Origin: Bacteroides sp.
Lineage (GTDB): Bacteria > Bacillota > Clostridia > Oscillospirales > Acutalibacteraceae
Assembly: GCA_023665085.1 (NCBI GenBank)
Contig: JAMPEQ010000010.1
Span: 1 to 64,000, forward strand
Direction of reading: 5' to 3'
DNA length: 64,000 nt
This document shows positions 24,097 through 33,600 of this stretch, one piece after another; the first letter of the stretch is position 1, and the number at the start of each line of letters is the position of its first letter. The position numbers were made by a program, and so were the translations under genes. A model generated the notes under the pieces. The model was not told the origin of the DNA. It did no database searches and saw only the letters and a list, made by a program, of their open reading frames with translations.

Positions 24097-26520
24097 TTAT
24101 TTGATTTTTAATGCAAGATTAAGAACATTTTTTGCACTTCTTTCCAGCTCTGCTCTGGTAATACCTGCGTCAGTATCAATATTTTTCAGCAGTGTGCCGT
24201 CAGATTTGTATTTCTTTACAGTTCTGTTCATATCACCGGGCATATAAACATCAACCTGTGCTCTTACTCGGTATGCATTGTCACTAATTTCAGGAAATTC
24301 GGGGCTTGACGATTTTTTCATCCACCAGTCCGTCATAACATTTCCGGTATAACCCCATTCCTTACGGAGAACAGTTGTTACAAGGTCATAGTTGTAATGA
24401 CTCCATACACCGTTAATTTTATTATAGCTCGTCATAATGTTAAGCGGTTTTGACTCTTTAACACAGATTTCAAATCCTTTAAGATAAATTTCTCTCAAAG
24501 CTCTCTGAGATACACGAGAGTCATTAGTTGTTCTTCTTGTTTCCTGATTGTTGCAGGCAAAATGCTTTGGGCATGCAGAAAGTCCTGATTTTTGAATGCC
24601 TGTTACATAAGCACCTGCCATTTTGCCTGAAAGATATGGATCTTCTGAAAAATATTCAAAGTTTCTTCCGCATAAAACATTACGGTGAATGTTCATTCCG
24701 GGAGCAAGCAGTACATCTGTTTTGTGTGATTTCATTTCATTGCCGACAACTGTCATAAGTTCATTGACAATTTCTGTATTCCATGTGCATGCAAGTGCAG
24801 TTCCGCAGGGCAGAAGAGACGTAAATGCTTTAATTCTTATACCTGCAGGTCCGTCAGTTGTTATGATAGGAGGAACACCTTTATCTCTTAAGGACTGAAT
24901 AACACCTCCGAAAGCACCGGCATTTCCCGAAACGCCAAGACTGCTGTCCATTCCGCCCTCTCCTCGCGTAAGAGCCTCAAGCTCTTCGTTTGTCAGCTGT
25001 GCAATGAAATCATCAAGTGTAATTTCGCCGCATTTGACAGCGTTCAGTTTTTTGCCTTTGTAGCCTTTGAAGCCTATTTCTTTCGGAAGATTTTTAAGTA
25101 TTCTGTTTCTTAAATTAGCTTCACCGATTTTAATCGATTGCTTTATAGGTAAAAATTTATCATCGACCACTCTGCCTATAATTCTGTTAAATGGATTTTT
25201 AACAGGGCAAATTTCTTCAAGCTGTTGATAAAGCTTTTTGTCAGTATTGAATTCAAATATTTTTTCTAAATTTCTTGAACTGTTTCCGATATAAAATTCA
25301 TATTTTCCGCCAAGAAGTACATAAGCATTTTTGTATCCCGAAGCACCTGTATCGTCAAACGAGCACATATCATATTCACTGATAAAAAGAACTATTTCCT
25401 GACTTTCATTTGGCGCAAGGCATTTTGTTTTTTCAAAAGCTGCGAGAACGATTGTCGGATTTGATAATTCATTTTTAGGCTTTGCCAGATAAAGCTGTAC
25501 GGTTTCTTTACCGTCTGTCTTTCCTGTATTTGTAACTTTGACCTTTATTTCAGCACCATTATTTGTTTTTTCAGTGCTGATTGCTTCAATTTTAAAATCA
25601 GTGTAGCTTAATCCGAAGCCGAAGGGATATAATACAGTATCTTTGCTGAAGCTTTCAAAGTATCTGTAGCCTGTGAAAATATCTTCGCTGTAGTTGTTGA
25701 AATCTTTTCCGCCGAAATCTTTTGCAGATGGGTAGTCCTCATATTCTTTTGCAATTGTATCAGCAAGCTTGCCGCTGGGATTTGCTTTACCTGTAAGGAT
25801 ATTAGCAAGAGCATTACAGCTTTCCATTCCGCACTGCCATGCATATATTACCGCGTTTATTTTATCACCGTATTTTTCTGTCCATGACATATCTATTATG
25901 TTACCGCAATCCATAACAACGATTGTTTCAGCAAAGCATTCTGTTACAAGGTCAAGCATATTAACCTCGTTGTCAGTAAGATAATAGCTTCCTTTTTCAA
26001 GACGGTTTTCCCTGTCCTCACCTGCGGCTCTGCCTATAATTACAAGGGCAGTGGTGTTTTTGCTGCTCGCATTTAGTACAGTGCTTTTCTCAAGCGGCAT
26101 TTCAGGATGGCTCATCGGCCAGTGTCCCCAGAATCCGTGGTTTGCAGGATTTTCGCAGCACCACTGCTGATAAACTGAATAAAGTTCTTCGTCTATTTTT
26201 ATGCCATTGCTTTTTAGACTGTCGATAATATTTGAATAATATGGTGCGTGGATATCACCGCCGCTGCCGTAGCCTACATAAAAATAATCTATTTGGCATC
26301 TTCCAAAAACGGCAAGACTGCTGTTCTTTTTCAGCGGCAGTGCACCATTGTTTTTCAGCAGAACATGAGCTTCTTCAGATGCTTTCAGACATGCCTCTGG
26401 CATTTTAGGAAATATATTTTTTTCACCGTTTGCCGAATTCTCTGTCTGAGCAACATCACTTCCTGTAACCAGAGCTTCAACCTTTTGAATAAAATTATCA
26501 ACCTTATGCTTAATATTCAT
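24097..26520 (-). CDS. GH3 beta-glucosidase with permuted domain order
   Basis: An 807-residue protein without signal peptide, so probably intracellular. The (alpha/beta)6 domain comes first (about 40-270, with SGKLADTIAK and GYRYFESF). A fibronectin-III-like domain follows (about 300-420), and the GH3 barrel is last (about 500-800). The barrel holds DGPAGIR, APGMNIHR, GRNFEYFSEDP, CPKHFACNNQE and the nucleophile Asp near residue 731 in VMTDWW. This order is the reverse of most GH3 enzymes and is known from Ruminococcus beta-glucosidases. It cleaves terminal beta-linked glucose from cellodextrins or similar glycosides; the substrate is not proven here. Confidence 0.9.
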   Translation of the reverse strand: MNIKHKVDNFIQKVEALVTGSDVAQTENSANGEKNIFPKMPEACLKASEEAHVLLKNNGALPLKKNSSLAVFGRCQIDYFYVGYGSGGDIHAPYYSNIIDSLKSNGIKIDEELYSVYQQWCCENPANHGFWGHWPMSHPEMPLEKSTVLNASSKNTTALVIIGRAAGEDRENRLEKGSYYLTDNEVNMLDLVTECFAETIVVMDCGNIIDMSWTEKYGDKINAVIYAWQCGMESCNALANILTGKANPSGKLADTIAKEYEDYPSAKDFGGKDFNNYSEDIFTGYRYFESFSKDTVLYPFGFGLSYTDFKIEAISTEKTNNGAEIKVKVTNTGKTDGKETVQLYLAKPKNELSNPTIVLAAFEKTKCLAPNESQEIVLFISEYDMCSFDDTGASGYKNAYVLLGGKYEFYIGNSSRNLEKIFEFNTDKKLYQQLEEICPVKNPFNRIIGRVVDDKFLPIKQSIKIGEANLRNRILKNLPKEIGFKGYKGKKLNAVKCGEITLDDFIAQLTNEELEALTRGEGGMDSSLGVSGNAGAFGGVIQSLRDKGVPPIITTDGPAGIRIKAFTSLLPCGTALACTWNTEIVNELMTVVGNEMKSHKTDVLLAPGMNIHRNVLCGRNFEYFSEDPYLSGKMAGAYVTGIQKSGLSACPKHFACNNQETRRTTNDSRVSQRALREIYLKGFEICVKESKPLNIMTSYNKINGVWSHYNYDLVTTVLRKEWGYTGNVMTDWWMKKSSSPEFPEISDNAYRVRAQVDVYMPGDMNRTVKKYKSDGTLLKNIDTDAGITRAELERSAKNVLNLALKIK

Positions 26521-26572
26521 AGTGAGTTCATCCTTTCTTAAAACAGAATGATTTTTATACCTTGTAAATTAA

Positions 26573-26633
26573 AGTATAACATATGGCTTACATAACTGTC
26601 TACCTAAATTTACCATACAATATTTTGGTAAAT
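26573..26633 (-). promoter_or_regulatory. Promoter and operator-like repeat of the GH3 gene
   Basis: On the minus strand, TAGACA (complement at 26597-26602), 18 nt and TATACT (complement at 26573-26578). Just upstream lies an inverted repeat ATTTACCA/TGGTAAAT (26608-26615 and 26626-26633). Its place upstream of a weak -35 suits an activator site. Confidence 0.5.
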
Positions 26634-26647
26634 CTTTATGTATATTA

Positions 26648-26676
26648 TTGATTATGACGCTACATGATGTTATAAT
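26648..26676 (+). promoter_or_regulatory. Promoter of rlmB
   Basis: TTGATT (26648-26653), 17 nt, TATAAT (26671-26676). This supports the downstream start at 26707, behind GAGGA, over the in-frame ATG at 26689. Confidence 0.65.
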
Positions 26677-26706
26677 TAAATTGAAAAAATGTGTGAGGAT
26701 ACAGAT

Positions 26707-27465
26707 ATGTCTAGGGAAGAAAATATACATAACGATAATCTGATTATCGGAAGAAATGCTGTTATAGAACTGCTTAAAAGCGGCAGAGAAATAGAAAATG
26801 TCATGATTGCAAAGGGTGAGCACGAAGGCTCGATTAACCGTATTATTGCAATGTGCAGAGATGCAGGAATAGTTATTAAAAATGTTGACAGAAAAAAACT
26901 TGAATTCATGTGCGGCGGAGCTAATCACCAGGGTGTAGCGGCAAATGTTCCTGCCCACAGTTATTCTTCTGTTGATGAGATTCTTGAATTTGCCCAGAGC
27001 AAAGACGAAGCACCATTTATTATAATTTGTGATGAGATTGAAGACAGTCACAATTTAGGAGCAATTATAAGAAGTGCCGAGGCTTGCGGTGCTCATGGAA
27101 TTATAATTCCAAAGCGCAGAAATGTCGGTCTGAACTATATTGTAGCAAAAACCTCCTGCGGTGCTCTTGAGTATATGCGTGTTGCAAGAGTTAGCAATAT
27201 TGCATCAACTATTGATATGCTTAAGAAGAAAAATATTTGGGTATATTGTGCTGATATGGACGGACAGCCATGGTGCAAAACCGATTTTTCGGGTGGATGT
27301 GCTTTGGTTATCGGAAATGAAGGCAGCGGAGTAGGCAGACTGGTTAAAGAAAAATGTGATGTTACGGTTGCCCTTCCTATGTGCGGTAAGGTTAATTCTT
27401 TAAATGCCTCCGTAGCTGCAGGAATAATTATGTATGAAGTAACAAGACAGAGATTAGGTTTGTGA
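26707..27465 (+). CDS. rlmB: TrmH/SpoU-family rRNA 2'-O-methyltransferase (RlmB-like)
   Basis: A 252-residue protein. The N-terminal substrate-binding domain opens with IIGRNAVIELLKSG. The knotted SPOUT domain shows EIEDSHNLGAIIRSAEACGA, LVIGNEGSGV and ALPMCGKVNSLNASVAAGI, the three signature motifs. It methylates the 2'-O of a ribosomal guanosine (G2251 in E. coli 23S). GAGGA at 26695-26699 sets the start at 26707. It is followed closely by the P-type ATPase-like gene. Confidence 0.9.
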   Translation: MSREENIHNDNLIIGRNAVIELLKSGREIENVMIAKGEHEGSINRIIAMCRDAGIVIKNVDRKKLEFMCGGANHQGVAANVPAHSYSSVDEILEFAQSKDEAPFIIICDEIEDSHNLGAIIRSAEACGAHGIIIPKRRNVGLNYIVAKTSCGALEYMRVARVSNIASTIDMLKKKNIWVYCADMDGQPWCKTDFSGGCALVIGNEGSGVGRLVKEKCDVTVALPMCGKVNSLNASVAAGIIMYEVTRQRLGL

Positions 27466-27475
27466 GTGAATACTT

Positions 27476-29851
27476 ATGAGTGAAAGTTTATCTATTGAAG
27501 AAATATTAAGGCAGGCTGAAAGCGTGCGTAAAAAGGCAGAAAAAACTGCCCGCAGCACTCATTCATATGATGTGTCTTATGATGATTCCGGTGAAATTGA
27601 GCAGGATAATAAAGATGGTGCAGCAAATGGCTCAACAAGAGTTATTCCTAAAGTAAATACTGCTGACCAAAAAACAAAAACAGTAAAACTGGAAGAAAAA
27701 ACAGGTGTTGTTCCTGATATAAAAAACGTGAAAAAAAGTTATTTTAACACAGGGGCAAATGATGAAGAGGCAATATACTCACGCAAGCCTCCTGAAATGG
27801 TGGAACGTCCTGCAACAATAAAAAGTAAATCTTCATTCAACAGAACATCTGATTTGGAAGATATGCCCACCATAGTTTCAGTTGATGAGCTTGAAAACAC
27901 TAAACTTAATTTCAGCTCAAATTCTGCTGCAAGAAATTCATCAAGCTATGAGAGTGACGAAAGTGACCAGATAGTGCTTGAGGGATTTGAAGATACTTTT
28001 GACAAGGTTGAAAAAATTGATGAACGTGTTGCAGAAGAACAGCTGGCAAAAAAAAGATCTGAAAAGATAAATAAATTCAGATTGTTCAGCCCGGATGATG
28101 TTGAAAATGATGAGTCAGGCAGTAAAGCAGTAAAAAATGACTATAAAAATAATAGCGAAAAGACACTTTTTCTTGAAAAATTGTTTGCTGCAAAATCTTC
28201 TGTTACATTTGTCATTGCAGTAACTCTTGCCTTATCAATACCTCTGGGATTGCTTACTGCATTCAAGGACAGTGTGCATATGCCGCAATTTCTGCTTGAT
28301 GATGCAGCTTATTTTACAACGCTTGTAATTATTTTTGCCATTGTAATTTTAGCTAATATCAAAACAATTGTACACGGCTTTAATTTAAAAAACGGAATTA
28401 ACAGTGATCTGCCAATATCTGTTGCATCTGTTATTACCTTTGCACATACCTTAATGATGGCAATCAATACAGATTTGTATATTGATTCGGGCAGTGCTTT
28501 TTCGTTTGTCATTGCTTTTGCCTTGCTTATGAGCAATATGGGTAAAAGAGCAATGCTTGCAAGGATTATAGACAATTTTGAATTTCTGACTGATCATGAG
28601 AGTGATCTGCATACAGTAGAAACGATTGCCAATAGTATTGATGCGGCTATAATCAGCCGTGGTGTGCTTACTGGTGAGGCGAACCTTAAGACAAGTATAA
28701 AAACCGATTTTTCTACTAAATTTCTTGATATTGCATGCAGTGACGAGCCTGCTGACAACATCGCTAAAATTACCGGTATGACAGCGTTAGGTCTAAATAT
28801 TGTTGCTTTTGCAGTGTTCAGCATTATTTCTAAAAACTGGCATTTCGGCTTCAATGCGGCAGTATGCGGTTTGTGTATATCACTTCCGTGCATTTCGCTG
28901 TACTGCACTAATAAGGTTCTTTTAGGAATGTCTGACAGGCTGAAAGCAAACGGAGCTATGATAAACGGATTTGAAGGTGCGAGAACAGCAAACAATACAA
29001 ATGCGATTGTAATTGAAGCTCAGGATTTGTTTGGCAGAACAAGCTGTTCAATACACGGAAAAAAGTGCTTTAATAAGGCAAGACAGGATGAGGTTGTTTT
29101 GTATACAGCCGCTGTTATTACGCAAACCAAAAGTCCTCTGTCGTATATTTTTGATCAGTACATAGTCGGAAAGGACACAATTGTGCCTGAGGTTGACGGC
29201 ATAATTTATGAGGACAAGCTCGGAACATCCGCATGGCTTTACAGAAAAAAGATACTGGTAGGTACAAGAGAGCTGATGCTTCATCATGGTGTTCAGGTGC
29301 TTACTGAAGAATATGAAAAGCGTTATACTAAAAAAGGCAGAAAGGTATTATATCTTGCTGTTGCGGGAAGACTTATGGCAATGTTTGTTGTGTCTTACAG
29401 TGCTGATCCTAATCTGAAAAGAGCTTTGCGCAGACTTGAAAAAAGCGGAATGACCGTTCTTGTTAAAAGCTCAGATCCGTATATTACCGATGAAAGCATT
29501 GCTGAGATGTTTAATCTGCCGGAAGGCTTTGTTCGTGTAATCAGTTCTTCAAATGCAAGAACCTTTGAAAAATATTCGGATCAGTGTGTTGAGACATCTC
29601 CTGCATACATTGTGCATGACGGTTCTGCCCTTGGATTTGTTTCTGCGATGGATGCGGCTGAGAATCTGGAAGAGACACGAAAGCTTTTGAGCGTTCTTAT
29701 CAGCTTCGGCAGTATAATCGGCTTGGGAGTAACTCTTCTTTTGGGCTTTATGGGCGGACTTACGCAGCTTAATGCAATTAACATTACCATTTTTCAGTTT
29801 CTTTGGTGTATATTAGTAAGAATTGTGTCAATAATAAAAAGGTCAATATAG
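27476..29851 (+). CDS. P-type ATPase-like membrane protein lacking the phosphorylation motif
   Basis: A 791-residue protein. Residues 1-235 are hydrophilic and low-complexity. Several membrane helices follow (about 240-345 and 435-480), with a final pair at about 735-785. The middle follows a heavy-metal-type P-type ATPase: an LPC in place of CPC, an ANGAMINGFEGA stretch like the KKGVLIKGGEALE region, an ATP-binding-like part (LGTSAWLYRKKILVGTRELM), and a P-domain-like ALRRLEKSGMTVLVKSSDP. Where DKTGT should stand the text reads AQDLFGRTS, so the phosphorylated Asp motif is missing. It is probably a non-pumping homologue. The function is unknown. It lies between rlmB and rubrerythrin. Confidence 0.7.
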   Translation: MSESLSIEEILRQAESVRKKAEKTARSTHSYDVSYDDSGEIEQDNKDGAANGSTRVIPKVNTADQKTKTVKLEEKTGVVPDIKNVKKSYFNTGANDEEAIYSRKPPEMVERPATIKSKSSFNRTSDLEDMPTIVSVDELENTKLNFSSNSAARNSSSYESDESDQIVLEGFEDTFDKVEKIDERVAEEQLAKKRSEKINKFRLFSPDDVENDESGSKAVKNDYKNNSEKTLFLEKLFAAKSSVTFVIAVTLALSIPLGLLTAFKDSVHMPQFLLDDAAYFTTLVIIFAIVILANIKTIVHGFNLKNGINSDLPISVASVITFAHTLMMAINTDLYIDSGSAFSFVIAFALLMSNMGKRAMLARIIDNFEFLTDHESDLHTVETIANSIDAAIISRGVLTGEANLKTSIKTDFSTKFLDIACSDEPADNIAKITGMTALGLNIVAFAVFSIISKNWHFGFNAAVCGLCISLPCISLYCTNKVLLGMSDRLKANGAMINGFEGARTANNTNAIVIEAQDLFGRTSCSIHGKKCFNKARQDEVVLYTAAVITQTKSPLSYIFDQYIVGKDTIVPEVDGIIYEDKLGTSAWLYRKKILVGTRELMLHHGVQVLTEEYEKRYTKKGRKVLYLAVAGRLMAMFVVSYSADPNLKRALRRLEKSGMTVLVKSSDPYITDESIAEMFNLPEGFVRVISSSNARTFEKYSDQCVETSPAYIVHDGSALGFVSAMDAAENLEETRKLLSVLISFGSIIGLGVTLLLGFMGGLTQLNAINITIFQFLWCILVRIVSIIKRSI

Positions 29852-29869
29852 ATATAGGAGTGACCTTAT

Positions 29870-30412
29870 TTGAACAATCTTCAAGGAACTAAAACTCAGG
29901 CAAATCTTATGGCCGCTTACGCGGGCGAAAGTCAGGCACGAAACAAATATACCTATTATGCGGCGAAGGCAGAAAAAGACGGCTTTGTTCAGATTGCGGA
30001 TATTTTTCGGGAGACTGCAGACAATGAAAAGGAACATGCGGAAATCTGGTTTAAATATCTGAACGGTGAAGAACTTGCCGATACTCAAACTAATCTGCAG
30101 GATGCAGCAGATGGTGAAAATTATGAATGGACAGATATGTATGCAACCTTTGCCAAGGAGGCAAGAGAAGAGGGTTTTGATCATATTGCCTTTCTGTTTG
30201 AGCAGGTAGCAAAAATTGAAAGAGAGCATGAAAAACGTTTCAGAAAGCTGCTGGATAATGTTAAAAACGGTTTAGTTTTCAGCAGAGATGAGGATAAGAT
30301 TTGGATTTGCTCAAACTGCGGAAATGTTATTATAGGCAAGGAAGCACCTAATGCCTGTCCTGTATGCAAAAAGCCAAAGGCATATTTTAAAATAAAAAAC
30401 GAAAATTATTAA
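29870..30412 (+). CDS. rbr: Rubrerythrin
   Basis: A 180-residue non-heme iron peroxidase that reduces H2O2 in anaerobes. A ferritin-like four-helix domain carries the diiron ligands ([43 protein letters not shown]). The C-terminal rubredoxin-like domain has CSNC and CPVC. TTG at 29870 is the start, set by AGGAG at 29856-29860 and by the family N-terminus. It lies 18 nt after the ATPase-like gene, likely in the same operon. Confidence 0.95.
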   Translation: MNNLQGTKTQANLMAAYAGESQARNKYTYYAAKAEKDGFVQIADIFRETADNEKEHAEIWFKYLNGEELADTQTNLQDAADGENYEWTDMYATFAKEAREEGFDHIAFLFEQVAKIEREHEKRFRKLLDNVKNGLVFSRDEDKIWICSNCGNVIIGKEAPNACPVCKKPKAYFKIKNENY

Positions 30413-30414
30413 GA

Positions 30415-30476
30415 AACAGCAGTTGATAAGCGGTATGGTGTTAAGCTTATCAGCTGCTGTTCTGTTATATGAATTT
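30415..30476 (+). terminator. Terminator after rubrerythrin
   Basis: A 16-bp stem with one G-T pair (30415-30430 with 30455-30470) and a 24-nt loop immediately after the stop codon. The T run is weak. Confidence 0.6.
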
Positions 30477-30616
30477 GTGATATTAGACAAAAGATTGCCG
30501 AAAAGTTTGGTAATTATCATTATTGCAAAGTCGTATAAAAATATTATATCATAAATATAATAGTGTATTTATATTTAGATATGGAGAATAGTACTTATTT
30601 GTACAGCGAATTAGTT

Positions 30617-33600
30617 ATGAAAAAGAGAATGAGTAAAAGAATTATAAGCAGTTTTTTGGCGGTTTTGATAGCTTTCGGAGGAATCATTCCTGCAATGTCT
30701 GCTTTTGCTGCAAATGGTGTAGAGGGTTATTACGATATTGAGCTTGCATATAAGGATACCGATACTTTGATACCTACATATATAGATGATACCTCTGCAG
30801 ATCCGGCTCCTTATGTTGAGTATATGACAGAGGGAGATGAGCTTAGTCTTACATATAAGCTTATTGATACAGCTATGCCTGACAATAGCTATATTAAGTG
30901 GTACAGCGAAACACCAACGCTTGTTGATGTTGACCAGAACGGTCTTGTAAAGGCATTTGACTCCTCTAAGGGTGCGGTTATCAGAACATGGATTGACAAT
31001 GAAGTAAAAACCGTTCCTCTTGTGGGTTCTATCCTGGCAACTATTCTTGAAAAAGCTCTTTTCAATGATACGGTTAATGTTGACACAATGGATACTGATG
31101 CTATTGTTGCCATTGTTGAAGTAGCCTTTGGCTCAGACTCTCTTCTTGATAAATGGATTGAGTCCTACAGAGGTGAGCTTATTGATTCGCTGAGATATTA
31201 TCTTGATCATATTAATTCTAATATTCATGTTCAGCTTTGTGCCGGTGACGGTACTGTTCTTGATGATGACTATGTTCAGATTGTTGTTCAGCGCAGTAAT
31301 GAATGGTATGCAAATTTTTTGCCGAACGGAACACATATTACCAATAAATCTCAGATAAATACTACTGTTGCTGTGGGTTCAACAGTTCAGCTCTATGCAG
31401 TAACAACTCCTGTAAGACTTGAGTACGGTGTAGTTTATTCTGTGAAAAGCTCATCAATTTTTGACAAGGGCAAGGTTGTTGCTACAGTAGACGACAGTGG
31501 TCTTGTTACATTTAAAAATACGGGTAAGGTTACTATTATGGTATCTCCAGATACCGAACAGGTAATTCAGAATATACTTGCATTAATCAATAAATTTTAT
31601 GAGATTAACGGCGAAATGATTGACAGTGATAAGGTTGCAGAAATCCTTATAAAGTATGTCGGTCTTGATATTAACAGAAATGTATTGGCTGCTATTCTTG
31701 ATGCCTGCTTTGCAATAGCTGATATCGCAGGCGGTGCTGCTGATCCTGTCAAGCTGACTGCTACAGCTGCCAAGCTTATCGGTAATTTGGTTATGCAGTT
31801 TAAATATAATGATACAATTACCTTTAACGTTGTTGAAGCTCAGCCACTGACAGATTTCAAAATTGACGGACCTAATGAGAAGGTTAGAAAAATTACAGGA
31901 GAGGAGACAATAATTCATCCTGTTCAGGAGGGTGCTCAGATACAGCTGGAAATTATTGACATTGTTCCTGAAATTGGTGACACAAGTGATATCACATGGC
32001 GTTCTTCCGATCCCTCTATTGCCAGTATTGATTCAAAAACAGGTGTTGTAACAGGCAGGGATGCCGGTGCTTCACTTGGTGCAATTTCAATGCAGACATG
32101 CACGATTTATGCTGTTTCCGCAGCAAATAATATTGAACGATCGTATGAAATAACCGTACGTGGTAAGGCAGGCAACTACATTTCTGATGCAGATATCGTT
32201 GGTGACATGTATCTTGAAATGGGTGAAGAAACAGATTTTGTCTATACTGTTTATCCAAAACGTGTTGCTTCAAGTAACTATCTGTATGCATCATGGGGAC
32301 TGGTTACAGGTGAAGATGAAGAGGGTAACACCACATATGCTTGGGCTGATGCAGAAAATCCGGCTGTAACGGAATTTGCCTCTATTGACGCTAAAGGACA
32401 TTATACAGTTCTTGGCGGAGGTGAATGCGAGATTGCTCTTCAGCTGAAAACGGGATATTACCTTTCAAACGGAAAATTCTTTGAGATTTCAAGCCTTATA
32501 AAAACAGCAGTCATAACTAATGGTATTCCTGTTGAAAGAATAGTTATTACTCCTACCTCTGCTACATCTAACGGAAGTCTTAGCGAGCCTAAGTTAATCA
32601 ATGTAGAAGGCAATGAGTATACATATACTACTGTTTATAAATCTGTTGCTGAGGGCTATCTTGGTAACGGTGCGGTTGTATCAGCACAGATTTATCCTGA
32701 AAATGCATCAAATCAGAATTTGAAATGGGTAGTTGATAATGGCTATTATGAAAGTTCTGTAAGTGATGATACTCATACTGCTACAGTAAAACAGAAAGCT
32801 GCTCACGAAGTTGCAGATACGTTTAATATTTATGCTGTATCAGAAGACGGTACAATAAAATCAAATGTAGTTACTGTTACAGTTACAAGAAATCGTGCGA
32901 TTGATAATAAAATCGTTGGTGATAATAATAATGAAATTGAAAATATTGATATCATCAGAGGTAGAAATGCTGATGCAAAGCATAAAATAAGTTTTGACGG
33001 CAGCTGGACATCAACTGCTTATGCATGCTATAAGTGCAATTGGTATTCGACTGACGAGTCGGTATTTACTGTTGAAACTCTTAACAACGATAACAGGGAC
33101 GCAAGAATTACGGGTGTTGATGTTGGTACAGCTACACTTGTATGCGTATCTGCTGACGGCGGTATCGAAGATACATGCCAGGTTACTGTTTATCCCGATA
33201 AGGATTATCTGAGAAATATAGTAAACCTTTGCGACAATACAGTTATTATAAGAACAAAGGAAAATGCTTCTTTGTATAAAACATATATGAATAAGCTGGA
33301 TCTTGCCTACTATGTTCTTTACGACGAGCCAATGGCATCTCAGACAGTTTGTGATACATATGCAGACGAGCTCCTTACTGCTTTTTACAGACTGGGCGGT
33401 TTTGTAGGTATATCTGGTATTAATATTCTTGATAAAGACGGCAATGCTGTAAATAACAAATTTATCAGAGTTAATGTAGACAAGATAGGACTTTCTTCAG
33501 ACTATACAAAGTACAGCTATGATTTTGATTATTCAATATTACCTAAAACTGCTATGTACAGTAATGTTAAATGGACTTCGTCAGACGCTAATGTAATCGT

